Of a stretch of 61,797 nucleotides of DNA, positions 36,551 to 45,273 are shown in pieces (within the stretch, counting starts at the first letter, position 1; every line of letters begins with the position of its first letter). Position numbers and translations under genes: made by a program. Under the pieces are notes generated by a model, which had not been told where the DNA came from, searched no databases, and worked only from the letters and a program-made list of their open reading frames with translations. The stretch comes from an uncultured Clostridiaceae bacterium (GTDB lineage: Bacteria > Bacillota > Clostridia > TANB77 > CAG-508), in NCBI GenBank assembly GCA_947577025.1, contig CANPTO010000015.1, positions 1 to 61,797 on the forward strand, given 5' to 3'.

Positions 36551-36586
36551 CACATAAAATTTCAAGTTCTTTCTTGATTTTATGTG
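36551..36586. other. Stem-loop in the divergent intergenic region
   Basis: CACATAAAAT and ATTTTATGTG are exact inverted repeats, with a smaller CAAG/CTTG pair inside. It lies between divergent genes and so is not at a gene end. It may be an operator or leader hairpin. A palindromic AT block (ATTATTTAATTAAATAAT) lies near 36470. Confidence 0.4.
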
Positions 36587-36708
36587 AATTTATATGTGTT
36601 ACTAGTTTGGTAATTCATGGAAATTTTCTTGATTTATTAACTTTTTTATAGTATAATGCTATATGTAAACTATTGTTGTTATTCTTTCTTTGTAAAGGAG
36701 GTTTTTGT

Positions 36709-37011
36709 ATGGGTCGGATTTATGCTTTTAATGAACTGATTCTAGCTATTTTTACTAACTTCGTTGCTACTATTAAATTATATCTATGGCCAAATGTCTG
36801 CCCAGCTATTGTAACTTTTATGGTTATATTAGCAATTGCTAATTTAGGCAATTATTTTACTCGTACTTTTAGATATGTTATTACATTTATTTTAGTTGCT
36901 TTTGAATTATTTATAATTGTTGCCTTTTTTAATATGTTTGGGATATATTCCCTTTTTGTCGCTTTTACTATTTTAGTGACATTTTTATTAGAGAAGTTTA
37001 AAGACTTATAA
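36709..37011 (+). CDS. small membrane protein, 100 residues, function unknown
   Basis: The ATG at 36709 follows AAAGGAGGTTTTTGT. The product has three hydrophobic segments (about 12-30, 32-55 and 60-95) and few charges; I do not recognise it. The longer frame to 36673 has no ribosome site. Codon 3 is CGG, rare among the core genes here. Confidence 0.65.
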   Translation: MGRIYAFNELILAIFTNFVATIKLYLWPNVCPAIVTFMVILAIANLGNYFTRTFRYVITFILVAFELFIIVAFFNMFGIYSLFVAFTILVTFLLEKFKDL

Positions 37012-37021
37012 AAAACTAGAA

Positions 37022-37074
37022 CAAAAGGGCACGGTACCCCGTGCCCCTACATTTGAAATCGATTTTTCCTATCC
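37022..37074. repeat. GGGCACGG dispersed repeat, copy 3
   Basis: It has the same GGGCACGG-x-CCCCGTGCCCC core and GAAATCGATTTTTCCTAT tail as copies at 20201 and 23107. Its end overlaps the stop codon of ldh (37069-37071), so the element directly follows the reading frame and may serve as its transcript end. Confidence 0.75.
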
Positions 37075-38028
37075 TTGTGATATTATGCTTTCTATTGACT
37101 CTTTTCTCATTTGTTTTATTACATTACAACTATTATTTAACTTTTCTTGCTCTTTTTCATTTAAGTCTAATTTTAATAACTCCCTTACTCCATTTTTGTT
37201 AATTATTGCTGGAACTCCTATATATACATCATTTTGGCCATATTCTCCATTTTCTAGGTATGTTGATACTGTTATTATTGCGTTTTCATCGTCTAATATT
37301 GCTCTTACTAAACGGTTTAAACTCATTCCTATTCCATAATATGTGGCTTTCTTTTTGTCTATTATTTCATATGCTGCATTTATAACATTTTGATGTATTT
37401 TCTCTAAGTCTTCTACTGGCTTATTTGTATCTTTCATTATATCTATTAATTTTTTACATCCTACATAGCAATGTGACCATGGCACAAATGAGGAATCTCC
37501 ATGTTCTCCCATTATATATGCATGCACGTTTTTACTAGAAACATTTAAATATTCTGCTATCATATAACGTAGCCTTGCTGTGTCTAGTACTGTACCTGAA
37601 CCTATTACTTTGTTTTTTGGAAGTCCTGATGTTTTGTATACTACATATGTCATTAAGTCTACTGGGTTACTTGCTACTACTATAATTCCATTAAAGCCAC
37701 TTGCCATTACATTTTTTGTTATTTCCTTTACTATTTTAGTGTTTACTTCTGCTAGTTCTAATCTTGTTTGACCTGGTTTTTGTGCTGCTCCTGCTGTAAT
37801 TACTACAATTTGCGCATCACTACAGTCGCTATATTCCCCTGCTTTTATTACCATTTTTTGTGGTGCAAAAGGAAGCCCATGCGATAAATCCATTTCTTCT
37901 CCAACAGTTTTGTTTTTGTCAATGTCTATTAATATAAGCTCTCCTATTCCTCCTCTATTTAACATTGAATATGCCATACTCATTCCTACAAAACCTGTTC
38001 CTACTAAAACAACTTTTCCATTTTTCAT
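37069..38028 (-). CDS. ldh: L-lactate dehydrogenase
   Basis: Ldh reduces pyruvate to L-lactate with NADH. The nucleotide motif GTGFVGMSMA is N-terminal; substrate arginines lie in GQTRLELAEVN and GTVLDTARLR, and the catalytic histidine in MGEHGDSSFVPWS. The Gln-x-x-x-Arg loop (QKPGQTR) separates it from malate dehydrogenase. The length of 319 residues is normal. With adhE it indicates mixed ethanol and lactate fermentation. Confidence 0.96.
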   Translation of the reverse strand: MKNGKVVLVGTGFVGMSMAYSMLNRGGIGELILIDIDKNKTVGEEMDLSHGLPFAPQKMVIKAGEYSDCSDAQIVVITAGAAQKPGQTRLELAEVNTKIVKEITKNVMASGFNGIIVVASNPVDLMTYVVYKTSGLPKNKVIGSGTVLDTARLRYMIAEYLNVSSKNVHAYIMGEHGDSSFVPWSHCYVGCKKLIDIMKDTNKPVEDLEKIHQNVINAAYEIIDKKKATYYGIGMSLNRLVRAILDDENAIITVSTYLENGEYGQNDVYIGVPAIINKNGVRELLKLDLNEKEQEKLNNSCNVIKQMRKESIESIISQG

Positions 38029-38219
38029 ATGCTTTTCTCCTCTTTTCTTTTTTACTTCTTTTATATTATATCACTTTTTTGTATTTATAACACTTTGAAT
38101 TGTAAAATTGTTAAAGTAATAAAAATGTAATAAAACTTTAACACCTTTGTAACTCTAAAACTAAAATTGTGTTGTATAATATATTTGTTAAAAATGTACT
38201 AACTAAGGAGAAAATTTAA

Positions 38220-39317
38220 ATGAATGTAGAAAAAGACTTAAAAAAGGATGGTATAACTGTTATAAAACCTTTAGATACTCTTACAGTTACTCTAATTGCT
38301 CAGTTTGTAGCTCAAAAGCTTGCGTGTTCTTTTCCTTTTTATGGTTTTAATTATAATAAATTGTTTATGAAAATTTGCAATATACCTATGTATATAGCAG
38401 ATGTTCCAAATAGTATGGGAGAGGCTAATTATTTTTATAAAAATTCCTCTATATATTTTAGAGATGGTCTTTCTATTGAGGATATGAAAAAATATGCTGT
38501 TCATGAGTTTATTCACTTTTATCAAGAGCTTAAGGATAAGAATAATGTTCTTTATAGGCTTGGTTTGTGTGATTTTACTGGTTTTAAAATTCATGGTATG
38601 GCTTTAAATGAGGCTGCTGTTCAGCTTATTGCTTCTAAGGCCTTAAAGACTGAATGTGAAATTGTTAAATATTATGATATTGAGTTTCCTACTAATACTC
38701 CAAATTGCTATCCTATTATTTGTAATTTGGTTAATCAAATGGCTTATGTTATAGGTGAAAATGTGCTTTTTGATAGTACCTTTAATAGTAATCTTAAGTT
38801 TATTAAAGCTTTTATAAATTTGTGTGGTGAAAGGACTTTTTACAAAATTGAGTCCAATTTAGATAAAATATTAGATATCGAAGGAAAAATAATTTCGTTA
38901 TCTTCTAAAATTGAAAATGATTCTTTAAGTGAAAAATTAACTGCTAAAGCTTCCTATAAAATAGGTGTATATAAGAATATTATTAAATATACTTTTTTTG
39001 AGACTCAAAACCTTATTTTGACCTCTTATTTTGATAGAAAATTAGATAATGTTTATTCTTATCAAGAAATTGAGGATTATAGAAAAAAGCTATATAATTA
39101 TAAAGATTTACTTGGCACTACTGATAATTACACATTTTTTAACGACTATTATATTAATATTATGAGTAGTTTAGATGAAAAATATGAAGCCTTAGATAAT
39201 GCTCAATTAGGTATTATTCCATATAAACGAAATATTTTTGAGACTATTATTCAGAAAATACGTGCTCTTATTAAAGCAAATGTTACAGATATTAAACTAG
39301 AAAATTCAAAAGAATAA
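38220..39317 (+). CDS. putative HExxH metallopeptidase, family unknown
   Basis: This 365-residue soluble protein has HEFIHFYQE with His95, Glu96 and His99, and a second motif LNEAAVQL about 30 residues later, whose Glu131 could be the third zinc ligand (gluzincin layout). No signal peptide is visible. The rest is helical, with a basic C-terminus. The ATG follows AAGGAGAAAATTTAA and an extended TGTATAAT -10 lies about 45 bases upstream. I do not recognise the family; proteolysis is inferred from the motif only. Confidence 0.65.
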   Translation: MNVEKDLKKDGITVIKPLDTLTVTLIAQFVAQKLACSFPFYGFNYNKLFMKICNIPMYIADVPNSMGEANYFYKNSSIYFRDGLSIEDMKKYAVHEFIHFYQELKDKNNVLYRLGLCDFTGFKIHGMALNEAAVQLIASKALKTECEIVKYYDIEFPTNTPNCYPIICNLVNQMAYVIGENVLFDSTFNSNLKFIKAFINLCGERTFYKIESNLDKILDIEGKIISLSSKIENDSLSEKLTAKASYKIGVYKNIIKYTFFETQNLILTSYFDRKLDNVYSYQEIEDYRKKLYNYKDLLGTTDNYTFFNDYYINIMSSLDEKYEALDNAQLGIIPYKRNIFETIIQKIRALIKANVTDIKLENSKE

Positions 39318-39370
39318 CAAAATGAAGATTTGGGACGAAAAATTTTTCGTCCCAAATCTTCATTTTGTTA
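39315..39370. terminator. 28-bp perfect hairpin overlapping a stop codon
   Basis: The palindrome starts with the TAA of the metallopeptidase gene and contains GATTTGGGACGAAAAA and its exact complement. It is followed by a long T-run. The TTTGGGAC arms relate it to the ACGCGT hairpin family. Confidence 0.9.
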
Positions 39371-39386
39371 TTTTTTTTATATTCTT

Positions 39387-39490
39387 AGGAAAGTCATCCA
39401 CGATAGTGGTGCGTTTCCTTAGAAGATAATTATGGAAGAATTAGATTTTCTTAGCGAAGAATGAGCTTAGAAAATTTTATTCTTGTTTTT
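39387..39490 (-). repeat. Inverted, internally deleted copy of the 23177 element
   Basis: Read on the minus strand it runs from AAACAAGAATAAAATTTTCT to GGATGACTTTCCTAAG, the two ends of the fuller element at 23177-23393, with about 100 internal bases missing. It overlaps the last codons and the stop of murG. Confidence 0.75.
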
Positions 39491-40588
39491 TATTTGTTCA
39501 TATATTTTATTTAAAACACCTTTTACTGCAATTTTTTCAGCGCTTTTCCCCATTTTTTCGGCTACTTGTGGATAATTTATTATGTTTTGCACGTTTATGT
39601 TTAGGCTTTCGGCTGTTAAGTCTTTATTTAATATTATTTTTGCAGCTCCTATGTTTTCTAGTACTTTTGCATTATATAGTTGATGGTCATTACTTACATT
39701 TGGAAGTGGTACTAGTATTGATGGTTTTCCTATGTTTGAGATTTCTGTTATTGTCATTGCTCCACTTCTTGCTATTATTATATCTGAAATGTTCATTATT
39801 TCTTCCATGTTGTATATGTATGGAACTATTTTCATGTTTTTTACATTATTTATGTTTATATTTATTTCTTCTAATTTTTTCTTTATTATTTTATATTGTT
39901 CTGGACCTGTTGCCCACATTATTTGGTAGTTTTTGTTTAGGCTTTCTTTTGCAATTCCTATTATTGCCTCATTTATTGCTTGTGCTCCTTGGCTTCCTCC
40001 AAATACTAATACTACAGGCATATTTGAAACTAATTGTAGTTTTTGTTTTATTTCTTCTTTTTGTGTTTCACTATATTGCTTTTTTTGTATTTTTGTTGGA
40101 GTACCTGTATGTACTACTTTTTTTGCATTTTTTATTCGGCTTCTTGCTTCTTCAAAAGATATTAATATGCAATCTGTTTTTTTGGCTAGTAGTTTTACTG
40201 CTTTACCTGGAAATGCATTACTTTCATGTAATAGTGTTGGTATCTTTTGTGAGCTTGCTGCTGTTATCACTGCTCCACATATGTAACCTCCTGTTCCTAT
40301 TACTATGTCTGGTTTAAATTCTTTTATAATTTTTTTTGCTTCTCCATAACCTTTTATCGTTTTACATATCTTTTTTATGTTTTGTATTGTTATTTTAGGA
40401 CTTAGCCCATATGCCTCTATGGTTTTTAGTTTGTATCCTGCCCTTGGAACTAAATCATTTTCTAGTCCTCTGTTAGTTCCTATAAATATTATTTCTGAAT
40501 TTGGTTCTTCTTCTTTTATTTTATTTGCTATTGCTATTCCTGGGTTTATGTGCCCCCCTGTTCCTGCTGCTGCAACAATAACCTTCAT
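39467..40588 (-). CDS. murG: MurG, lipid II-forming GlcNAc transferase
   Basis: MurG adds GlcNAc to lipid I on the inner face of the membrane. Motifs are GTGGHINPG at the N-terminus, GTGGYICGAVI, LVFGGSQGAQAIN, and RSGAMTITEI with LVPLPNVSNDHQ in the C-domain. The length of 373 residues is normal. The final residues (QIKNKNKIF) and stop are encoded by a dispersed repeat. The ATG follows AAGGGGGAAAAAGGC, and the gene follows ftsW by 34 bases. Confidence 0.95.
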   Translation of the reverse strand: MKVIVAAAGTGGHINPGIAIANKIKEEEPNSEIIFIGTNRGLENDLVPRAGYKLKTIEAYGLSPKITIQNIKKICKTIKGYGEAKKIIKEFKPDIVIGTGGYICGAVITAASSQKIPTLLHESNAFPGKAVKLLAKKTDCILISFEEARSRIKNAKKVVHTGTPTKIQKKQYSETQKEEIKQKLQLVSNMPVVLVFGGSQGAQAINEAIIGIAKESLNKNYQIMWATGPEQYKIIKKKLEEINININNVKNMKIVPYIYNMEEIMNISDIIIARSGAMTITEISNIGKPSILVPLPNVSNDHQLYNAKVLENIGAAKIILNKDLTAESLNINVQNIINYPQVAEKMGKSAEKIAVKGVLNKIYEQIKNKNKIF

Positions 40589-40622
40589 GCCTTTTTCCCC
40601 CTTACAAAAAAATTGTTCATTT

Positions 40623-41774
40623 TTATACTTTAGAAATAGAACGAGATATATTTAATAATATCCCTACTCCACATAAAAGTATAACTAGTGACGTTCCTCC
40701 ATAACTAAAAAATGGTAATGATACTCCTGTTGCTGGCATTGATGATGTAACAACTGCTATATTCATTATTGCTTGTATTCCTATTAGTGATGTAATTCCT
40801 ACTGCTACTAAACTTCCAAAACAGTCTTTGGCTTTCATTGCAATTATTGTTCCTCTCCATATAAATACTGCAAATAATGCTATTACTGCTATACAGCCTA
40901 TAAATCCTAATTCTTCTGCTAAAACTGCAAATATGAAGTCATTGTGTGGCTCTGGTATATATAAGTATTTTTGCTTGCTTTGCCCTAGCCCTACTCCAAA
41001 TAGACCCCCAGACCCTATCGCGTATAACCCTTGTATTACTTGCCATCCATCTCCTGTTGCATCAGCCCATGGGTTTAAAAATGTTGTTAACCTTGCTAAA
41101 CGGAAATCTCCTTTTCCTGTTACTTGTGCAAGTATTAGCATTCCTATAATTCCTAGTGTTCCTAGACCTAAACCTGATGTTAGAAAATATTTTAGTTTGC
41201 TTCCTGCCATTATCATCATTATTGATATAATTCCTACTATTATTATTGAAGCACTTAAGTGGTCTTGGAAAAAGAATAGTATTGCAACTGGTGGAACTAT
41301 GTATAAAAGGGGTTTTATAAACCCTTTTCCAAATGTACCTAGCTCATTTCTATGTTCTGTTAAGTACCCTGCATAAAATATTATTAAACCTATTTTTGCT
41401 AGTTCTGATGGTTGGAACCTAATAAATCCTAGGTCTAACCATCTTGTTGCTCCTTTTGCTCCTGAACCTACTACTGGTAATATTACTGAGGCTAATGCTA
41501 TTATCGAAGCCCAATATGCTACTTTATATAGTTTTTGGTAAATCCTATAGTCTATTTTTGATATAAAAAACATTAAAGCTATACCTACTAATGCTAGACC
41601 TGCTTGTTTTGTAACATAGTAGTAACTATTGCCCCACAGTGATAATGATGATGGTGCACTTGCCGATAATACCATTATAATACCTAATGCAAGTAATAAA
41701 AACACTGTTATACATAGTATAAAGTCCAATGGTTTCTCTTTTAAATTCTCTTTATTTTTACCTTTATTAGGCAT
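40623..41774 (-). CDS. ftsW: FtsW/SpoVE-type SEDS glycosyltransferase
   Basis: This SEDS polymerase builds septal glycan from lipid II. About ten membrane helices and the family signatures ARWLDL-like TRWLDLGFIRFQPSEL, NPWADATGDGWQ and SLPFFSYGGTS are seen. The start ATG 41774 is behind AAAGGAGTAGG, giving 383 residues; the longer frame overlaps mraY and has no site. It lies in the murE-mraY-ftsW-murG cluster. SpoVE in a spore former is the alternative name. Confidence 0.92.
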   Translation of the reverse strand: MPNKGKNKENLKEKPLDFILCITVFLLLALGIIMVLSASAPSSLSLWGNSYYYVTKQAGLALVGIALMFFISKIDYRIYQKLYKVAYWASIIALASVILPVVGSGAKGATRWLDLGFIRFQPSELAKIGLIIFYAGYLTEHRNELGTFGKGFIKPLLYIVPPVAILFFFQDHLSASIIIVGIISIMMIMAGSKLKYFLTSGLGLGTLGIIGMLILAQVTGKGDFRLARLTTFLNPWADATGDGWQVIQGLYAIGSGGLFGVGLGQSKQKYLYIPEPHNDFIFAVLAEELGFIGCIAVIALFAVFIWRGTIIAMKAKDCFGSLVAVGITSLIGIQAIMNIAVVTSSMPATGVSLPFFSYGGTSLVILLCGVGILLNISRSISKV

Positions 41775-41788
41775 TTTACCTACTCCTT

Positions 41789-42778
41789 TTATATTGATAT
41801 TGAAAGTAACCCTATTATGCATGCTATTAATGTTATTATGCTAAATATTGATACTATTTTGTTTTCTCTCCATCCTGATAGTTCAAAATGATGATGTAAT
41901 GGTGCCATTTTGAATATTCTGTTTCCTGTTCTTTTGAAATGTGTTACTTGCATTATTACTGATAGTGTTTCTAATATTGGTATTATTGCTATTATTAATA
42001 GTAATAATGGCATTTTTAGGTATAGCGCCATTGCTGCTACTGCTCCACCTAAACAAAGTGAGCCTGTGTCTCCCATCATTACTTTTGATGGGTATAGGTT
42101 AAATAGTAGGAAACCTAAACATGCTCCTGATAGGCTGCTTCCAAATAATGTTACTTCTTTTATATTAAATATAATTCCTATTACTGTTAAACATGTAAGT
42201 ATAATTGTTGTTACACTACTAGATAAGCCATCTACTCCATCTGTTAGGTTTATTGCATTTGTTGTTGCTAACATTACAAATATTGCAAATGGTATATATA
42301 CCCAAATTGGTAAGTGTATTGTATTTGTAGTAAATGGAATGTATATATCTGTTCCTATGTTTAATATATTCGTTAAAAATAATGCATATGCTACTGCTAT
42401 TATTAAAAGTCCCAACATTTTTGCTGCTGGTTTTAAACCTTTTGTATTTTTTAGTACTAGTTTTTTGAAATCATCTATAAATCCTATTATTCCAAATCCT
42501 ATACTTGCAAATAATAATGGTAATATGTTTTTAGCTATACTTGGTTCTTTCCTAATTTTTGTGTAGTAGAAAAATAGAAATGCACATATTACAACTACAC
42601 TTATTATTATTATTATTCCTCCCATTGTAGGAGTTCCTTGTTTTTTCAAGTGTGACTGTGGTCCATCATCTCTTTCTATTTGACCTACTTTTAATTTTCT
42701 TAGTATCGGTATTATAATAAGTGAACTTATTACTGTTATAATGAATGTTAATATCAATACTTTTACCTGAAATTCCAT
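41789..42778 (-). CDS. mraY: MraY, phospho-MurNAc-pentapeptide translocase
   Basis: MraY makes lipid I from UDP-MurNAc-pentapeptide and undecaprenyl phosphate. Motifs are KKQGTPTMGG, GFIDDFKKL, NAINLTDGVDGL, GDTGSLCLGG and MAPLHHHFELSGW. Ten helices in 329 residues fit the family. The ATG follows CAGGAGGTTAAAA. Confidence 0.96.
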   Translation of the reverse strand: MEFQVKVLILTFIITVISSLIIIPILRKLKVGQIERDDGPQSHLKKQGTPTMGGIIIIISVVVICAFLFFYYTKIRKEPSIAKNILPLLFASIGFGIIGFIDDFKKLVLKNTKGLKPAAKMLGLLIIAVAYALFLTNILNIGTDIYIPFTTNTIHLPIWVYIPFAIFVMLATTNAINLTDGVDGLSSSVTTIILTCLTVIGIIFNIKEVTLFGSSLSGACLGFLLFNLYPSKVMMGDTGSLCLGGAVAAMALYLKMPLLLLIIAIIPILETLSVIMQVTHFKRTGNRIFKMAPLHHHFELSGWRENKIVSIFSIITLIACIIGLLSISI

Positions 42779-42796
42779 TTTTAACCTCCTGCCAGA

Positions 42797-42872
42797 TGTC
42801 AGAGGTCAGAAATCAGAGTCTACCTTTCGATTTCCGACTTCTGACCTCTGTCTTCCAACTTCCGTCTTCTGT
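42797..42872. repeat. Degenerate CAGAGGTCAGAAGTC repeats with hairpin
   Basis: CAGAGGTCAGAAATC at 42800-42814 and GACTTCTGACCTCTG at 42836-42850 form a stem with one mismatch. The DNA continues with further GGAAGNC-like units to the end of murE. It lies inside the murE-mraY operon, so it is transcribed. A single unit (GAAGTCAGAGGTAGG) lies near 6814. Confidence 0.6.
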
Positions 42873-44348
42873 TTATATTTTTCCTTCTATAATATCATTT
42901 ACTATAATTCTTTCATCAAATGGGTGTTTTACTCCATTTATTTCTTGATATGGCTCATGTCCTTTTCCTGCAAGTAATATTATGTCTTTCTTATCTGACA
43001 TTTTTATTGCTTCTTTTATTGCTTCTATTCTATCTACTATTACAGTATATTTTCCTTTTGTTTTCTTTATTCCTTCTTCTATTTGTTCTACTATTTTTTG
43101 TGGGTCTTCTGTTCGTGGGTTGTCTGAAGTTATTATGCTAAAGTCTGCTATTCTTCCTGATATTTCACCCATTAGTGGTCTTTTACTTGTATCTCTATCT
43201 CCTCCACATCCAAATACACTTATTACTCTTCCTCTTGTGTATGATTTTACAGCATTTAATATATTTTCTAGACTTTCTGGTGAGTGTGCATAATCAATCA
43301 TTATTGTTAATTCTTTTGAATTATTTACAAGTTCACTTCTTCCTGGTACTCTAACATTTTCTAATGCTTCTTTTATTTGGTCTACGCTAGCTCCTAGCTT
43401 CTCTCCTATACATATTGCTGCAAGTGAGTTATATACGCTAAATCTTCCTGGTATTCCTGTTTTTATTCTTTCATTTCTCATTCCTAGTTTTACTTTGAAG
43501 TCTACATATGAGTTTGTTATTGTTATGTCTTTTGCTAATACATTACAGAAATTATCTATACCATATGTTGTTATATTACACTCTGGTACTAGTTTTGAAA
43601 GTTTTGCTACATGGTAGTCATCTGCATTTATATATGCTGTTTTGCACATTTTAAATAATTCTACTTTTGAATTAAAGTAGTCCTGCATATCTGGATGTTC
43701 TTTTTCGCTTATATGGTCTTGTGAGAAGTTTGTGAATACTCCTATATCAAAGTCGCAACCTGCTACTCTATGTAGTTTTAAACTTTGTGAAGATACTTCC
43801 ATTACTACTGCATCACAACCCGCTTCTACCATTTTTGCAAATGTTTCTTGTAGTTTATTGCTTTCTGGTGTTGTCCTTTCATTATCTGATATTTTTTCAT
43901 CTCCTATATATGTTGCTATTGTTCCTATTAGACCTACTTTTTTTCCTGCTTTTTCTAATATTGCTTTTGTCATAAATGATGTTGTTGTTTTTCCTTTTGT
44001 TCCTGTTATTCCTATTAATTTAAATCTTCTTGATGGGTTTTGATAAAAATTACATGAACATATTGCTAATGCATATCTTGTGTCTTTTGCCATTATTACA
44101 GTTATTTCTTTTGGTAGTTTTTTTACTATTTCTAAGTCAGCTCCTTCTTGCAACATAACTGCTGTTGCTCCTTGCTCTACTGCTGTTTGTATAAAGTTAT
44201 GTCCATCATCGCTAAAGCCCTTTATTGCTATAAATAAACTATTTGCTTTTATATTTCTTGAGTCTCTATCTAAATTTTCTATTTCTATCTCTAAGTCTCC
44301 TCTTACCTTTAAACCTTCTAACCCTGCTAAAATTTCTTTTAATTTCAT
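42873..44348 (-). CDS. murE: MurE, UDP-MurNAc-tripeptide synthetase (meso-DAP type)
   Basis: MurE adds the third residue to UDP-MurNAc-Ala-Glu. The ATP loop is GITGTKGKTTTSF, the central domain has TTPESNKLQ and EVSSQSLKLHRV, and the C-domain has SDNPRTEDP. The DNPR arginine is the known marker for meso-diaminopimelate rather than lysine. The length of 491 residues is normal. The ATG follows TTGGAGGTAACTT. It is the first gene of the murE-mraY-ftsW-murG run; no murF or murD lies within it. Confidence 0.95.
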   Translation of the reverse strand: MKLKEILAGLEGLKVRGDLEIEIENLDRDSRNIKANSLFIAIKGFSDDGHNFIQTAVEQGATAVMLQEGADLEIVKKLPKEITVIMAKDTRYALAICSCNFYQNPSRRFKLIGITGTKGKTTTSFMTKAILEKAGKKVGLIGTIATYIGDEKISDNERTTPESNKLQETFAKMVEAGCDAVVMEVSSQSLKLHRVAGCDFDIGVFTNFSQDHISEKEHPDMQDYFNSKVELFKMCKTAYINADDYHVAKLSKLVPECNITTYGIDNFCNVLAKDITITNSYVDFKVKLGMRNERIKTGIPGRFSVYNSLAAICIGEKLGASVDQIKEALENVRVPGRSELVNNSKELTIMIDYAHSPESLENILNAVKSYTRGRVISVFGCGGDRDTSKRPLMGEISGRIADFSIITSDNPRTEDPQKIVEQIEEGIKKTKGKYTVIVDRIEAIKEAIKMSDKKDIILLAGKGHEPYQEINGVKHPFDERIIVNDIIEGKI

Positions 44349-44483
44349 AAGTTACCTCCAATATATTTTTGAAAATATTTACATTTTCAATTTTTCAAGT
44401 CTATTATATCGCTAAACTTCCTATTTGTAAATTATATTAGTGAAAAAAATAATCATTACTATTTTTCTATACTGTAAAGAAAA

Positions 44484-44520
44484 CCCAAATTATTAAACTT
44501 TTTGGGTTTAATAATTTGGG
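44484..44520. terminator. Terminator hairpin after the small cohesin gene
   Basis: CCCAAATTATTAAAC and GTTTAATAATTTGGG are exact inverted repeats with a seven-base loop. The hairpin ends the cohesin gene cluster (minus strand) and isolates it from murE. Confidence 0.8.
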
Positions 44521-44532
44521 CTTAATTATATT

Positions 44533-45117
44533 TTAGTTATTTACTTTTTTATTTATTATATAGTGTGCTGCAAGTGTAATAAGTCCTAATATTCCAGCTG
44601 TTATTAGTATTATTCCTATATATGTTTTTCCTCCATTTTGACCTATTTTCCCTAGTTGTATTGATGGTGAGTTTACATTTTGTTCTTCATAGTACACATC
44701 TCCATCATCATTACAAGCATCTACTTCTTCTAATTTAACTGTTGTACCTTTTGCTTTTAATACTTTAAATTTTAAAGTACATAGTTTTCCTTGTTTTAAA
44801 TCTTCTCCACTCATTTTTCTTAAAACTATATTTGTATAGTCTCCTACTACTTCCCAATCACTACTTATTACATCTGCTCCTATATATTCTAATATTTCAT
44901 TGTCATATACTTTCTTTGCTGTAAATGTATTTATCCCTGAAAAGCCATTTATTTGGTCTATATAGATATCTATATGAATTTCATCACCAGCTTTGTAACT
45001 TTCGTTATTTGTACGCAAACTTAGTTCCATACTTTGACCTTCTGCTGCATTTACATAGCTTAATGTAGTTATTATAAATATTATACTTATACATATTATT
45101 TTAATTGCTTTTTTCAT
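44533..45117 (-). CDS. cohesin-like secreted protein with C-terminal membrane anchor
   Basis: The 194-residue protein has a signal peptide (IIFIITTLSYVNA), one cohesin-like beta-sandwich (about 28-155: YKAGDEIHIDIYIDQINGF, LCTLKFKVLKAKG, DVYYEEQNVNSP) and a C-terminal membrane helix (YIGIILITAGILGLITLAA) followed by KKVNN. It lacks an LPxTG motif. The start is ATG 45117 behind GGAGGG. The cohesin is closely similar to that of the 290-residue protein at 49862. It should display a dockerin-binding module at the cell surface. Confidence 0.75.
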   Translation of the reverse strand: MKKAIKIICISIIFIITTLSYVNAAEGQSMELSLRTNNESYKAGDEIHIDIYIDQINGFSGINTFTAKKVYDNEILEYIGADVISSDWEVVGDYTNIVLRKMSGEDLKQGKLCTLKFKVLKAKGTTVKLEEVDACNDDGDVYYEEQNVNSPSIQLGKIGQNGGKTYIGIILITAGILGLITLAAHYIINKKVNN

Positions 45118-45225
45118 TGCACCCTCCATAATATGCAATACTGTGAGCTTAAGAAAAAATTGCCACTATATCTTTTTATTTTCAACTACTATCCCTTAGT
45201 CTACACAGCATTGCCATAAAATTAG

Positions 45226-45272
45226 AAAGATTTGGAAAGTTTTAGACACGTCCCAAATCTTTCCAAATCTTT
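45226..45272. terminator. ACGCGT-family terminator after the dockerin protein gene
   Basis: AAAGATTTGGAAAG and CTTTCCAAATCTTT are exact inverted repeats around GTCTAAAAC- and ACACGTCCC-like sequence. It ends two bases before the minus-strand stop codon at 45274. Confidence 0.7.
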
Positions 45273-45273
45273 G

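Noticed and set aside
39568..40317. 249-codon plus-strand frame opposite murG
   Set aside because: Antisense shadow of a well-conserved gene, with low-complexity Leu/Phe composition.
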